Assembly: GCA_024234325.1 (NCBI GenBank)
Contig: JACKOJ010000002.1
Coordinates: 372,001 to 436,000 of the forward strand
Direction: 5' to 3'
Source of the DNA: Pseudomonadales bacterium
GTDB lineage: Bacteria > Pseudomonadota > Gammaproteobacteria > Pseudomonadales > Pseudohongiellaceae
Length of the DNA: 64,000 nucleotides
Shown: in pieces, positions 52,501 to 61,300 of the stretch
Numbering within the stretch: position 1 is the stretch's first letter
Layout: each line of letters opens with the position of its first letter
Program-made: the position numbers and the translations under genes
The notes under the pieces: model-generated
Told to the model about the DNA's origin: nothing
Seen by the model: only the letters and a program-made list of their open reading frames with translations
The model's database searches: none

Positions 52501-53595
52501 TGGCTGTAACTGATTGACGTCATCAATGTGGACTCTCAACACACGATCGTTTGGCAGCTTGTTGCTGGTATCGGCAAGCACCCGGTTCTGCACCAACTTG
52601 GGATCGTTGATGTCAGTGAAGATGCGCGCACCCAGGTTGCCTTCGAGATCAATGCCAAGCACCTGCTGCTGATTCAGCCCATCCGCCACAGCCAGAGTAA
52701 TGCGTCCCAGTGAGTTCAGGGCGGGTTCCAGGGCGTCGTTACGAAAGCGAATCAGCCCGCCCAGCTCGCCACCAGTGACCTGATTGGTGATAATCCGGGT
52801 CACATTGCCCGCCACGAACGCAAGTTCGCGGCGATCACTTTCGGCCGGTCCCGCCGCAGACACCACTTCACGTGCAGTCGACCCAATGACCAAGCCCTGC
52901 CCTTCGGCAATGAATACGTCAATCGTCTCATCGCCGTGGCGAGTGACATTCACATCCACCAATGCAGACAGATTCCGCACCAGTTGATCACGCTGATCGA
53001 GCAGATCATTGGGCAGTTGTGCCCCCGAGACACTCACTGTGTTGGCAATGGCATCATTGAGCTTGGCAATTTCCTGTGCCAGCGTGGTGACGTTTCCGGC
53101 AAGCGCATCGAATTGACTGTTGATGGCTGAATTCTGACTGACCAGCTTGGCTTCAAGTGTCTGGAAGCCCTGCGTCAGCAATTGCGTCTGTGTCAGCAGG
53201 AGTTGACGCCCAAGCAGGGATGAGGGGTCATTCGCCGCCTCATTAAGAGCCCCGAAGAAGTTTTCCAGGGTCGTGGAAAGTGAACTGTTGGGATTGGCGA
53301 GCAGGGAGTCCATCTGCGAAATATTGGTCAGATAGGTGTCGAAATTGCTCAGCACCGAAATATCACGGCTGACCTGGTCCACCAGGAATTGCTGGGTATT
53401 GCGCTTGATGTCAACGGCCTGCACGCCGGTGCCGAGGTAACCTGCTGTCGTTTTCTGCGCAGCAGTGGTAGCCGCCGTCACAGACTGGCGGCTGTAACCT
53501 TCGGTATTGGCATTGACAATATTCTGGCCGGTGACAGAGAGTGCCAACTGGCTCAGTTTAAGTCCGGAGATTGCGGTATTGATCAAATTAGCCAT
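49552..53595 (-). CDS. flgK: FlgK, giant hook-filament junction protein 1 (1347 aa)
   Basis: HAP1 at the hook-filament junction. The N-terminal D0/D1 part is classical (residues 1-330, LSVTGQNIVNANTEGYSRQS, LPNDLLDQRDQLVRNLSALV), as is the C-terminal 1255-1347 (GVNLEEEAARLIQFEQHYNA). Usual FlgK is 450-680 residues. Extra modules occupy about 545-1165; the clearest are FLLVVDGVYSSNITLNQNY at 843, FNFDVAGPHSFNINVDGHD at 952 and IDFSVGVHSFNLSVNGAV at 996. These resemble the modules in FliD and FlgE. No Cys is present. It lies 11 bp after flgJ. Confidence 0.93.
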   Translation of the reverse strand: MANLINTAISGLKLSQLALSVTGQNIVNANTEGYSRQSVTAATTAAQKTTAGYLGTGVQAVDIKRNTQQFLVDQVSRDISVLSNFDTYLTNISQMDSLLANPNSSLSTTLENFFGALNEAANDPSSLLGRQLLLTQTQLLTQGFQTLEAKLVSQNSAINSQFDALAGNVTTLAQEIAKLNDAIANTVSVSGAQLPNDLLDQRDQLVRNLSALVDVNVTRHGDETIDVFIAEGQGLVIGSTAREVVSAAGPAESDRRELAFVAGNVTRIITNQVTGGELGGLIRFRNDALEPALNSLGRITLAVADGLNQQQVLGIDLEGNLGARIFTDINDPKLVQNRVLADTSNKLPNDRVLRVHIDDVNQLQPSDYQMKFEGVGRQYSIVRESDGKLMAEGVLTDKLPLDISIDGFTLTLESGSFQSGDKFTILPTKTGISDINVQITRPEAFAFATPIRTQMGAGNSGGAFIHPGVVTDIDTPAFTTNPGQLSPPILIRFTSPTTYDVLDYSDPANPISLQPPLNNQSYAPGSVQEVFPSDPGGTTVSTGGSAAARINIGEGRNGYQQELLTFNTTDPVTGYANEQHLLIEQNESAQSIAQRLSQLSGVKANAFSQMQLYDFVSDNVGVPLTVSLNGINLTDPTFIADGENLPQAIPDPLNADFLRDRINASGALQQLGIRASSDGEYLTVRSTTGVDLKVEVGGNAGDSIAVRDGDLRSVTGRSNLTFGMTVDVGTGFNIDLGSGKWYVPLTPGSYAQRDIAEAVQADVDAAIGAGVVNVSLNAEGRLEFSSVGDKRVVKITDVSVKDPIGLAPMRISGPDVGALAAVLSNGLDANEPHNFSGGNASTFLLVVDGVYSSNITLNQNYAVNSAATIAADIQAQIDASVGTNGLAGHVTVDVDGDGVLRFTSTTTGELAKISIAANSSTQGLIKSGTAVGQDTGGSNASLLGNVSLMDGFNFDVAGPHSFNINVDGHDAVPVTLSGSSALPAVFTGNQDVSGGIDFSVGVHSFNLSVNGAVAVPINLAGVNTALALNPDDVTPPGILTHVQARLDAALGPGIVTAGLDSNNFLTLTSASKGDSAGLTISAVAGGAASMLPAAGGNVAGTELGAAGVATLIRDAINTALAAEGIDPIRVGVSPQGTLTLDSNTYGASSALAISNVQGTYGALFASGARGEAHTNAFTVGGTLDVQLAANTQLSSSRRDGLFGAQPKAVSNYLGYQVSIGSGLGSEGAPQAGDSFLISYNTDGTADNRNGVAMANLNTDLTLANGKLTYQGAYGQLVENTGVLTSQARLSQQASETLLRQSMDSLQGVAGVNLEEEAARLIQFEQHYNASARLISMAKELFDTIVNI

Positions 53596-53606
53596 TCATG
53601 CCGTCC

Positions 53607-54578
53607 TCAGTCCGCCCCGGCCTGCAATTGCGCCAGCGCCGACTGCATGGTTCTGCTGTTCATGACCCCGGTGACCTTGCGGGCATACACGGGATCGGTG
53701 GCGTAGCCTGCGTCCTGCAATTCCTGCGTGAAGGAGTGGGCATCGTGGCTGCTGCCAAGCGCATCCTGGTAACGCGGGTTTTCCTGCAGGAACTTCACGT
53801 AGTCGCGGAAGCTCTCCTCGTAGGAGGCGTAGGAGCGGAAGCGGGCGTTCTCTGAACGCGACTGTCCATTACGCACCTCATGAGTCGCTGCCACGGTGGC
53901 AGCACCCGACCAGCGTGTGTCTGCCTTGATGCCAAAAAGATTGTGCGAGTTGCTGCCATCGGGCATCGCAATCATCCTGCGCCCCCAACCCGTTTCCAGC
54001 GCGGACTGCGCCAGCAGCACCCGCGGATCCACACCAATGCTGTCCGCCACCTCTTCCGCGATGGGATACAGGGTTTTCACAAATTCCTCAGGCGATTCGA
54101 TGCGTCCGCCTGTCGCGGAGGTCGTGGCAGATGCCTGAGTCTGATCCGCAATGCCCAGCTCCTCCAGCACGCGCTGTACACCCGGGTCCCTGCTGGGCGC
54201 TTCCTGACGGGTTTCCATCGATGGGCCTTTTACTTCCTCACTATCCCGGGAGGTCCCCGAGGCGCCGTATTGCCCCATCATCTGTTCGTAGAGCACATCG
54301 GCCAGCCCCAGCCCTCCGCTTTGACTCAGGGTCAGGCTGAGCTGGTTGTCGAAATTCTGCTGGTGAAACTCCATCTCATTGCTTTGCAGGTAGTTGCCCT
54401 CAGCGAAAACGGCATTGCTGTCACGCATGGCCTTGAGCACGATGTTCAGGAAGATGGACTCGAACTGCTGCGCCACCTGGCGCATCGCCTCCGGCGTGTT
54501 CTCACGTCCCAGCCGCGATATCGAGCTGAGACCCGAGAGATCGGTATAGACCGCCTGATTGTCGACTCTGCTGACCAT
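53607..54578 (-). CDS. flgJ: FlgJ, rod-binding peptidoglycan hydrolase
   Basis: Bifunctional rod scaffold and muramidase that opens peptidoglycan for the rod. The N-terminal rod-binding domain (residues about 25-110) has QQFESIFLNIVLKAMRDSN. A Ser/Thr/Glu-rich linker follows. The C-terminal glucosaminidase domain (165-320) has the catalytic Glu in LLAQSALETGWGRRMI, then NLFGIKADTRW and YASYEESFRDYVKFL. It is 323 residues. AGGACAG lies before the ATG. It begins a flgJKL unit after the flgI terminator. Confidence 0.93.
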   Translation of the reverse strand: MVSRVDNQAVYTDLSGLSSISRLGRENTPEAMRQVAQQFESIFLNIVLKAMRDSNAVFAEGNYLQSNEMEFHQQNFDNQLSLTLSQSGGLGLADVLYEQMMGQYGASGTSRDSEEVKGPSMETRQEAPSRDPGVQRVLEELGIADQTQASATTSATGGRIESPEEFVKTLYPIAEEVADSIGVDPRVLLAQSALETGWGRRMIAMPDGSNSHNLFGIKADTRWSGAATVAATHEVRNGQSRSENARFRSYASYEESFRDYVKFLQENPRYQDALGSSHDAHSFTQELQDAGYATDPVYARKVTGVMNSRTMQSALAQLQAGAD

Positions 54579-54744
54579 CTGTCCTGACCTTGTGTCTGTT
54601 CGTCCGCCGTGGCGGCAAGTCCTTGCCTTCGAGGCGCCGAAACCCCGGGTTTCAGCGGCAGTTTTTACCCGCGTACACCCCGCAAAGGCAGTGAATACGC
54701 GGTTCTTTGACTCTATGACAGGGATATAGCAAGACGGATGCCAG

Positions 54745-54787
54745 AAACGAAAAACCCCCGAATGACGCGGCGGGCATTCGGGGGTTT
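54745..54787 (-). terminator. Intrinsic terminator between flgI and flgJ
   Basis: Perfect 13-bp stem AAACCCCCGAATG / CATTCGGGGGTTT with a ten-base loop (54752-54787), followed on the minus strand by further T. It lies 18 bases after the flgI stop. The rest of the 227-bp gap to flgJ must hold the flgJ promoter, but I could not recognise a sigma-54 or sigma-28 site in it. Confidence 0.88.
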
Positions 54788-54805
54788 CAGTCTATTGAAG
54801 CAGTA

Positions 54806-55945
54806 TCAGATAACGATGAGATCGGCCTTCAGGGACCCGGACTGCTTGAGGGCTTCGAGGATGGCCGTGAGATCTCCCGGCGCCGCCCCGACCGCGTTGA
54901 TGGCCTGAACAATGTCCGACAGCGTGGTTCCCGTGTCGAACAGGAACATGCGGTTGCTCGTCTGCGCCACGCCAACATCGGACTGTGGCACGACCACGGT
55001 ATCCCCCGCCGCCAGGGCATTGGGCTGACTGACCTGCAGGCTTTCCGAGATGGTGACGGTGAGACTGCCGTGGGTCACCGCCGCCGGCGACACCCGCACC
55101 TGCTCGCCAATCACAATGGTGCCGGTACGGGAGTTGACGATCACCCGGGCCACGGCTGGCCCCTGTTCCACCTGCAGATTCTCCAGTTCCGCCACGAAGG
55201 CCACCCGGGTCTGCAGGTCCGCAGGAGCGGACACCTCGATGGACACGGCATCCAGCGCATTGGCCGTGCCGTCGCCCAGGAACTCGTTGATGGCCTGGGA
55301 CACCCGCTTGGCGGTGGTGAAATCGGCACGCTTGAGATTGAATACAATGCTGTCGCCGAAGCCGAAAGCGGTAACCACTTCCTGTACCGCCGTGGCGCCA
55401 CCGGGAATGCGGCCCACGCTGGGCACGTTGATGGTGATGCTGGAACCGTCGGCCGCCCCCACTCCCAGGCCACCCACAATCAGATTGCCCTGGGCGATGG
55501 CGTAGACCTCACCGTCCACCCCCTGCAGGAAGGTTCGTTCAAGCGTACCGCCACGCAGGCTGCCCGCGTTGGCAAGAGACGAAACAGTCACGTCGATAGT
55601 CTGACCCGGTTTGGTGAAAGCCGGCAGTTCCGCCTGCACGGACACCACCGCGACATTGCGCAACTGAAAGTTCTGCCCCTGCGGCAGGGGAATGCCAAAC
55701 TGGTTCAGGTAGGCGCGGAAGGATTCTGCGGTGAACGGCGCTTGCGTCGTCTGGTCCCCTGTGCCATCCAGGCCCGTCACCAGACCCACACCAACAAGCT
55801 GGTTCGCCTGCACGCCCTGAATGCTGGCAATGTCCTTGAGCCGGTCCGCGCTGGCCTGGGGCACGAAGACGGACAGATTCAGAACGGCACTCAGGCACAG
55901 CACAAACGCCGGGCTTCGGGTGAATTTCAGCATGCGAATGATCAT
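54806..55945 (-). CDS. flgI: FlgI, flagellar P-ring protein
   Basis: Periplasmic ring in the peptidoglycan layer around the rod. It has a signal peptide (cleavage near PQASA), then DRLKDIASIQGVQANQLVGV and GLVTGLDGTGDQTTQAPFTA, the family signature. The C-terminal part is LSDIVQAINAVGAAPGDLTA. The mature length is normal (379-residue precursor). I use ATG 55945; an ATG four codons later is also possible, and the longer upstream frame overlaps flgH. It is the last gene before a strong terminator. Confidence 0.94.
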   Translation of the reverse strand: MIIRMLKFTRSPAFVLCLSAVLNLSVFVPQASADRLKDIASIQGVQANQLVGVGLVTGLDGTGDQTTQAPFTAESFRAYLNQFGIPLPQGQNFQLRNVAVVSVQAELPAFTKPGQTIDVTVSSLANAGSLRGGTLERTFLQGVDGEVYAIAQGNLIVGGLGVGAADGSSITINVPSVGRIPGGATAVQEVVTAFGFGDSIVFNLKRADFTTAKRVSQAINEFLGDGTANALDAVSIEVSAPADLQTRVAFVAELENLQVEQGPAVARVIVNSRTGTIVIGEQVRVSPAAVTHGSLTVTISESLQVSQPNALAAGDTVVVPQSDVGVAQTSNRMFLFDTGTTLSDIVQAINAVGAAPGDLTAILEALKQSGSLKADLIVI

Positions 55946-56001
55946 AGGGACACCTGTCTCAAACGGTCGTATTGGTTTGCTTAAGCGTTGCTCTGCCGCC
56001 C

Positions 56002-56688
56002 TCAGAAGGGCCACAGGTCACTCGCAAAGAATTTCGTGATCCAGCCTGCTTCTCCAGACTCTGCCAGCGTGCCCGTGCCACTGTAGGCAATGCGCACATC
56101 CGCCACCCGCGTCGAGAGAATGCTGTTGTCCGGCGCAATGTCTTCCTTGCGCACCAGGCCACTGATGCGGATGAATTCCTTGCCCTGGTTCAGTTGCATC
56201 CACTTCTCTCCGCGCACCTCCAGCAGGCCGTTGGGCAGCACATTGGAGACCGTCACGGTGATACTGCCTACCAACTGGTTGCTCTGGTCGGCGGCGCCAC
56301 TGCCCTGAAAATCCACACTGCTGGTGATATCGCCGTTCAGATCCAGACCGGAATTGAGAAAGCCGGTTCCCAGCACATTGTTATTGCCAAGTGCCGTCGC
56401 GTTCTCCTTGGTGAAGGAGGTGCCGGAGGACTTTCTTGCCGTGGTTGCCTCGTTCAGGCTGATGGTCAGCACATCGCCAACGCGATGGGCACGACGCTGG
56501 TACAGATCCACCGCGCTGTTGCGGGTGTAGATCAGCCCGGTCTGCTGCACCGGAATCACCGGTGTCGGTGTCATCACCGGGGCGTAGCGGGGATCGTCCG
56601 GCTCGGGATAGCCACTGGGCGTTGTTGCGCAGGCCGCCAGCAGTGGCAACACCGCGCACATCATGATCGCCGGAATTCTTGTCTTCAT
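56002..56688 (-). CDS. flgH: FlgH, flagellar L-ring lipoprotein
   Basis: Outer-membrane ring lipoprotein. The signal peptide ends with lipobox LAAC (Cys 20). Conserved segments are YTRNSAVDLYQRRAHRVGDV, LTISLNEATTARKSSGTSF and GLLEVRGEKWMQLNQGKEFI, and it ends FFASDLWPF. It is 228 residues, normal. It lies 37 bp after flgG and 56 bp before flgI. Confidence 0.95.
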   Translation of the reverse strand: MKTRIPAIMMCAVLPLLAACATTPSGYPEPDDPRYAPVMTPTPVIPVQQTGLIYTRNSAVDLYQRRAHRVGDVLTISLNEATTARKSSGTSFTKENATALGNNNVLGTGFLNSGLDLNGDITSSVDFQGSGAADQSNQLVGSITVTVSNVLPNGLLEVRGEKWMQLNQGKEFIRISGLVRKEDIAPDNSILSTRVADVRIAYSGTGTLAESGEAGWITKFFASDLWPF

Positions 56689-56725
56689 CGCAATGCTCCT
56701 GAAACCCTTTAAATCAAAACGCCTG

Positions 56726-57511
56726 TTACAGATTCTGGCTGATGAACTGCAGCATCTGGTCTGCTGTCGATATCACGCGGGAGTTCATCTCGTAGGCGCG
56801 CTGGGTGGTAATCATGTTCACCAGTTCTTCCACCACGTCCACGTTGGAGTTTTCCAGCAGGCCCTGCTCCAGTGAACCCAGACCATTGGTGCCAGGAGTG
56901 GACTCCTGCGGGCTGCCACTGGCCACCGTTTCGCGGAACAGGTTGCCGCCCATGGCCTGCAGGCCGGACGGGTTGACGAAATCAACCAGGGTCAGGTTGC
57001 CCACCTGGGTGGAGGCGGTCTCCCCTGCTACCACCGCCGTTACGGTGCCGTCGGTACCGATGGTCACCGTACTGGCATTGATCGGAATGCTGATGCCCGG
57101 TGCGACAATCAGGCCGTCGGTGGTCACCAGTTGTCCTTCCGCGCTCAACTGGAACTGACCGTCACGGGTATAGGCTGCGGTGCCATCAGGCATGGTGATC
57201 TGGAAAAACCCGCGCCCGTTGATGGCCACGTCCAGGGTTTCCTCCGTGGTCTGCAGCGCGCCCTGGGAGAACACCTTCTGCGTGCCCACGGTGCGCACAC
57301 CGGTACCCATCTGCATACCGGAGGGCAGCAGCGTGTCCTGGGTGGAGTTGCCGCCGGGCTGACGGTAGATCTGGTACAGCAGATCCTGAAACACGACGCG
57401 GTCGCGCTTGAAACCGGTGGTAGCAACGTTGGACAGGTTGTTCGACAGGCTCGTCAGTTGCTTGTCCTGAGCGCTGAGTCCGGTTTTGGAGACGTAGAGT
57501 GCTGGATGCAT
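56726..57511 (-). CDS. flgG: FlgG, distal rod protein
   Basis: Distal rod subunit (261 residues, standard). It starts MHPALYVSKTGLSAQDKQLT, with the rod signature LSNNLSNVATTGFKRDRVVF, then INGRGFFQITMPDGTAAYTR. The C-terminal NVDVVEELVNMITTQRAYEM is the conserved coiled-coil end. AAGGAT lies before the ATG. No added modules. Confidence 0.96.
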   Translation of the reverse strand: MHPALYVSKTGLSAQDKQLTSLSNNLSNVATTGFKRDRVVFQDLLYQIYRQPGGNSTQDTLLPSGMQMGTGVRTVGTQKVFSQGALQTTEETLDVAINGRGFFQITMPDGTAAYTRDGQFQLSAEGQLVTTDGLIVAPGISIPINASTVTIGTDGTVTAVVAGETASTQVGNLTLVDFVNPSGLQAMGGNLFRETVASGSPQESTPGTNGLGSLEQGLLENSNVDVVEELVNMITTQRAYEMNSRVISTADQMLQFISQNL

Positions 57512-57536
57512 GATGTGATCCTTCCAGTCCTTGCGA

Positions 57537-58277
57537 TTATTGAATCTGCAGCAGCTTGGCGGCGACTTCCGAATTGCGCTCCGCGGTCTGCATCAGTTTG
57601 ATATTGAGTTCGTAGTTGCGGGTGAGGCCGATCATCTCCACCATCGCATCGACAACGTTTACGTTGCTGCCCTCCAGATACCCGGCGGCGACACGCACAT
57701 TGCCATCGGCAATCTCCTCGGCGCCGTCACGGCGACGGAACAGACCGTCCGCGCCCTTCACCAGGTCCTGGTTGTCCGGGTTCACCAGCTTGATGCGGTC
57801 GAGCACCGACATCACCTGCGGGCCCTGCCCCAGTTCGCGGATGGACAGCGTGCCGTCGTTGCCAATTTCAAGTTTCTCGAAGGGCGGCAATGCGATGGGG
57901 CCAGCGTTGCCCAGTACGGGCATACCATCGCTGGTGATCAACTCGCCCAGCGGGCTCAGTGTCAGTTCGCCTGCACGGGTATAGGCCTCGGAGCCGTCTG
58001 GCGCGATAACGCTGATCCAGCCCTCGCCCTGAATGGCGATGTCCATGTCGTTGCCGGTCTGGCGCAGCGGCCCCTGCACGAAATCGGAGGCTGGCGTTTC
58101 GGATTGGTTGTAGGCGCGGGACAGATAACCATCGCCCACCACCTGCAAGGCCAGCGCCTGCGAGAAGTCCGAGCGGAAGCCCGTCGTGCTCGCGTTGGCC
58201 AGGTTGTTGGCATTGACTGCCTGCGCCAGCATGTTCTGCGACGCGGCGTTCATGCCGACATAGAGTGCCTTGTCCAT
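57537..58277 (-). CDS. flgF: FlgF, proximal rod protein
   Basis: Proximal rod subunit, 246 residues, standard. It starts MDKALYVGMNAASQNMLAQA, with NANNLANASTTGFRSDFSQA and IQGEGWISVIAPDGSEAYTR, and ends with VNVVDAMVEMIGLTRNYELN. AGGAAG lies before the ATG. It is 44 bp after flgE. Confidence 0.95.
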   Translation of the reverse strand: MDKALYVGMNAASQNMLAQAVNANNLANASTTGFRSDFSQALALQVVGDGYLSRAYNQSETPASDFVQGPLRQTGNDMDIAIQGEGWISVIAPDGSEAYTRAGELTLSPLGELITSDGMPVLGNAGPIALPPFEKLEIGNDGTLSIRELGQGPQVMSVLDRIKLVNPDNQDLVKGADGLFRRRDGAEEIADGNVRVAAGYLEGSNVNVVDAMVEMIGLTRNYELNIKLMQTAERNSEVAAKLLQIQ

Positions 58278-58321
58278 TCCTTCTTCCTCGTCTCAGGCTT
58301 TCAGGGGCCAGGTTGCCCGTA

Positions 58322-61300
58322 TTACAGGTTGATGATGGTCTGCGTCGCGGTGTCGGCGGATTCGATGATCTGCGCCGCCGCCTGGAAGTTGCGCTGCGAC
58401 ACAATCAGTTGCACCAGTTGCTCGGACAGATCCACGTTGGAATCCTCCAGAGCACCGGACTGAATCACACCCAGACCTGCCGTGCCTGCGCCACTGGGGG
58501 TACCGCTGCCGGAGGCAGAGGTTTCCGTGAAGCGCGTGCCACCGGCGTTGGCCAGCTTGGACTGGTCGTCGAACTTCGCCAGCGCCACCTCACCCAGAAT
58601 CTTGGACTGACCGTTGGAGAAGCGTGCGAAGATCGCACCACGGTCGTTGATGTCCAGGCCGGTCAACTGGCCTTTGGCAAAACCGTTCTGCGTGTTGGAC
58701 AGCACAGAGAAGTCACCGCCGTACTGGGTCATCTTGGTCAGGTCGATGCGGAAGTTGGAGTTCGTGGTCAGCTCCGCGACCGTGGTGTTGCCCGGCACCG
58801 GGCCGGCACCGGAGGCCTTGCCTGCGCTGTCCAGCGGTGTCCAGTTGGTGATGTAGATCGGGTCCTGGGTCTGGTCGTAGAGACCCGCTTCAGTGAATCG
58901 GATCGTGGCCTTGGCGAGCACCGGTGTCGAATCCAGCGCGCCCGGATCGTAGCCGATGTCCTTGCCGTCGATCTGGAAGTAGACACTCCAGACACCGCCG
59001 ATTTCACTTCCCGCCGCAGGACGTTCCTTGACGAAATACTGGGTCAGGGTGTGCTGGATACCCACCGTGTCGAAGATCGCCACCGCCGTGGAGCGGTAGT
59101 ACGTATCCGGGTTCAGCGGGTCGAAGGTGTTCAGCTCGAACTGGGTACCCACCAGCGAGTCGGAATCACTGATGTTGCCGAAGATGCTGTCATTTACCGG
59201 CAGAATGTCCACACCCGAAGCGTTTTTGCTGGCATCCGTCATTGCCACGTTTTCGTCCAGGGTGAACTCTACGACACCGCCCACCACAACACCGTCATTG
59301 GTCAGGTTGGCCAGATTCGCCAGTTGCTTGGTCGCCACCTTGTCGTTGTAGACCAGTTCGCCCGTAACAGCATCGCGTGCCGAAGCACCAATGGTGATGG
59401 AGCCCTTGCCTGTGGCGCCACCGGTAAAGACCAGGTTGGCCCCGTTGTTTTCCGTAATTTCCAGTAATTGCGTGCCCGATTCCAGCGTTACCACCCGTGC
59501 ACTGAGATTGCCGGAGGCCAGGTTGATCTGGTTGGCCAGATCCTGCAGACGATCGTTGGGGTCCGACAGAGGAGTCTCAAACTGACTGCCATTGATGGTG
59601 AAATTCAGCGGCAGGTTGGACTCCACGCCCGTAGTGCCCGCCCCCTTGTTCTCGGGGTCACCGGTGTTGGTGGCGACGATGTAGGCGACGGTCGTGGCCG
59701 TTGCCGTGATGCCGGCAACGTTGGAGAACTGCTGCGCCACCTGGGCCGCTGTGGAACCCGCGGCAACGGTCACCAGTTGCTTGGTGCCACTCTTGTCCGT
59801 GACCTGGATGGTTTCGGCCGCATAACCGTTGCCCACCGCCGGAGCACCAGTATTGCTCAGTTCACTGCCCGTGAAGGTGGCGATGCTGGCGAAGTCCAGT
59901 TCCGGGCCGAGGCCGTTGACCGGCGCACCGGGATTGCCAATCACATAGGGGCCTGCCCCCGGAACGCTGACTGCTACATTCAATTCAGCGTTGGGGCCGG
60001 TTCCCACTGTTTCGATAATCACCTGGCCGGTCGCAGAATCAAGACGGGCACGCACCTGCTCCTTGCCCAGCGGGAAGGCAAAATTCGTATCTGTGTTGAT
60101 CTCGTTCTGAATCGCGTCAATCACTTCCTGACCCGTCGCGTAGGACTGATCAAGCGTGATCGCATTGGAAGTCACGGTGCCCAGAGTGGCATCTTCGTAG
60201 GTAATCGTGAAGGTGTAATTGTCGGCACTGAAGTCGTAACCACTGCTGACGCTCACCGCGCCCTGCACTTGCGCGGACTTACTGTCGCTCTCCACCTTCA
60301 GGGACTTGTAGGCGGAATCCGTGATTTCGAAGACCATGCGACCGTCTGCGGCAATGGAGACGTTCACCTCACCCGGCAGGGTGGACACATTGATCTGACG
60401 CTGAATCTCGTCTTCCAATGCTTCCAGACCGGATTCTGCGAATTCACCCAGTGCAGACGACGCACCGCTGGACGCACTGTAATCTTCATCGAGGATAATC
60501 TGCAGGCTCTGGCCATCTACCGTGATGGTGAAGCTGGTGTCTCTTGCCGCAGCGGAGAAATCGAGATCGCTCGTATCAAGGGTACCGATGCGTCTCGGTG
60601 TTGCAAAGGTCACCACCTGGTCAAAGCTCACCCCCCCACTGACAGAGTTCAGCGGATTCACCGTCAGCGTCTGCGCCGCAGTCGACGTTGACTCGAAAAG
60701 GATGTTGCCAGCGGAGTCGATGGACACAGTCACCTTGCCCAGCAACGCGGCACTGGTATTGATCTGTGACTGGATGTAGTCCTCCAGCGCCTCATTGCCG
60801 GAGCCTGCGCCACCGCCCAGAGCCAGGGCTGCTGTTCCGGTATTGGTGAAGTTCTTGTCGATGACGATATTGCGGGACACCCCGTCCAGGGTAAGGGTAA
60901 ACCCGGTGGGCGGCGCCGTCTTGCCCTTGACGTCGGTGGCTGTCACGATGCTGGAGGCCAACCCCTGTACCGCGCTGATGGTAATACGGGATTCATCACC
61001 CGACGCTGTCGTCTGCAGCACGAGACGATTGTTCTCCAAAGAGACATCAATGGCACTGGCGCCCGAGAAGCCTGCCGCATTGAGTGCGGCATCAAGTTTC
61101 GTGACCAGATCATCCCCATCAGTAGCGTTAATAGTTTTTAAATCTATCGATGAAAAGGGGCCACCGTTCACGCTGATGGAGAAACTCTGCGCACCGGCAG
61201 CGGCTACGAAATCAATGCCACCGGAGACGTTGGATGACCCGATGGTTTTCGCGGAAGTCGTGCCGGAGAAGTCTGTGCCCGTAGTGCTGATCGTACCCGC

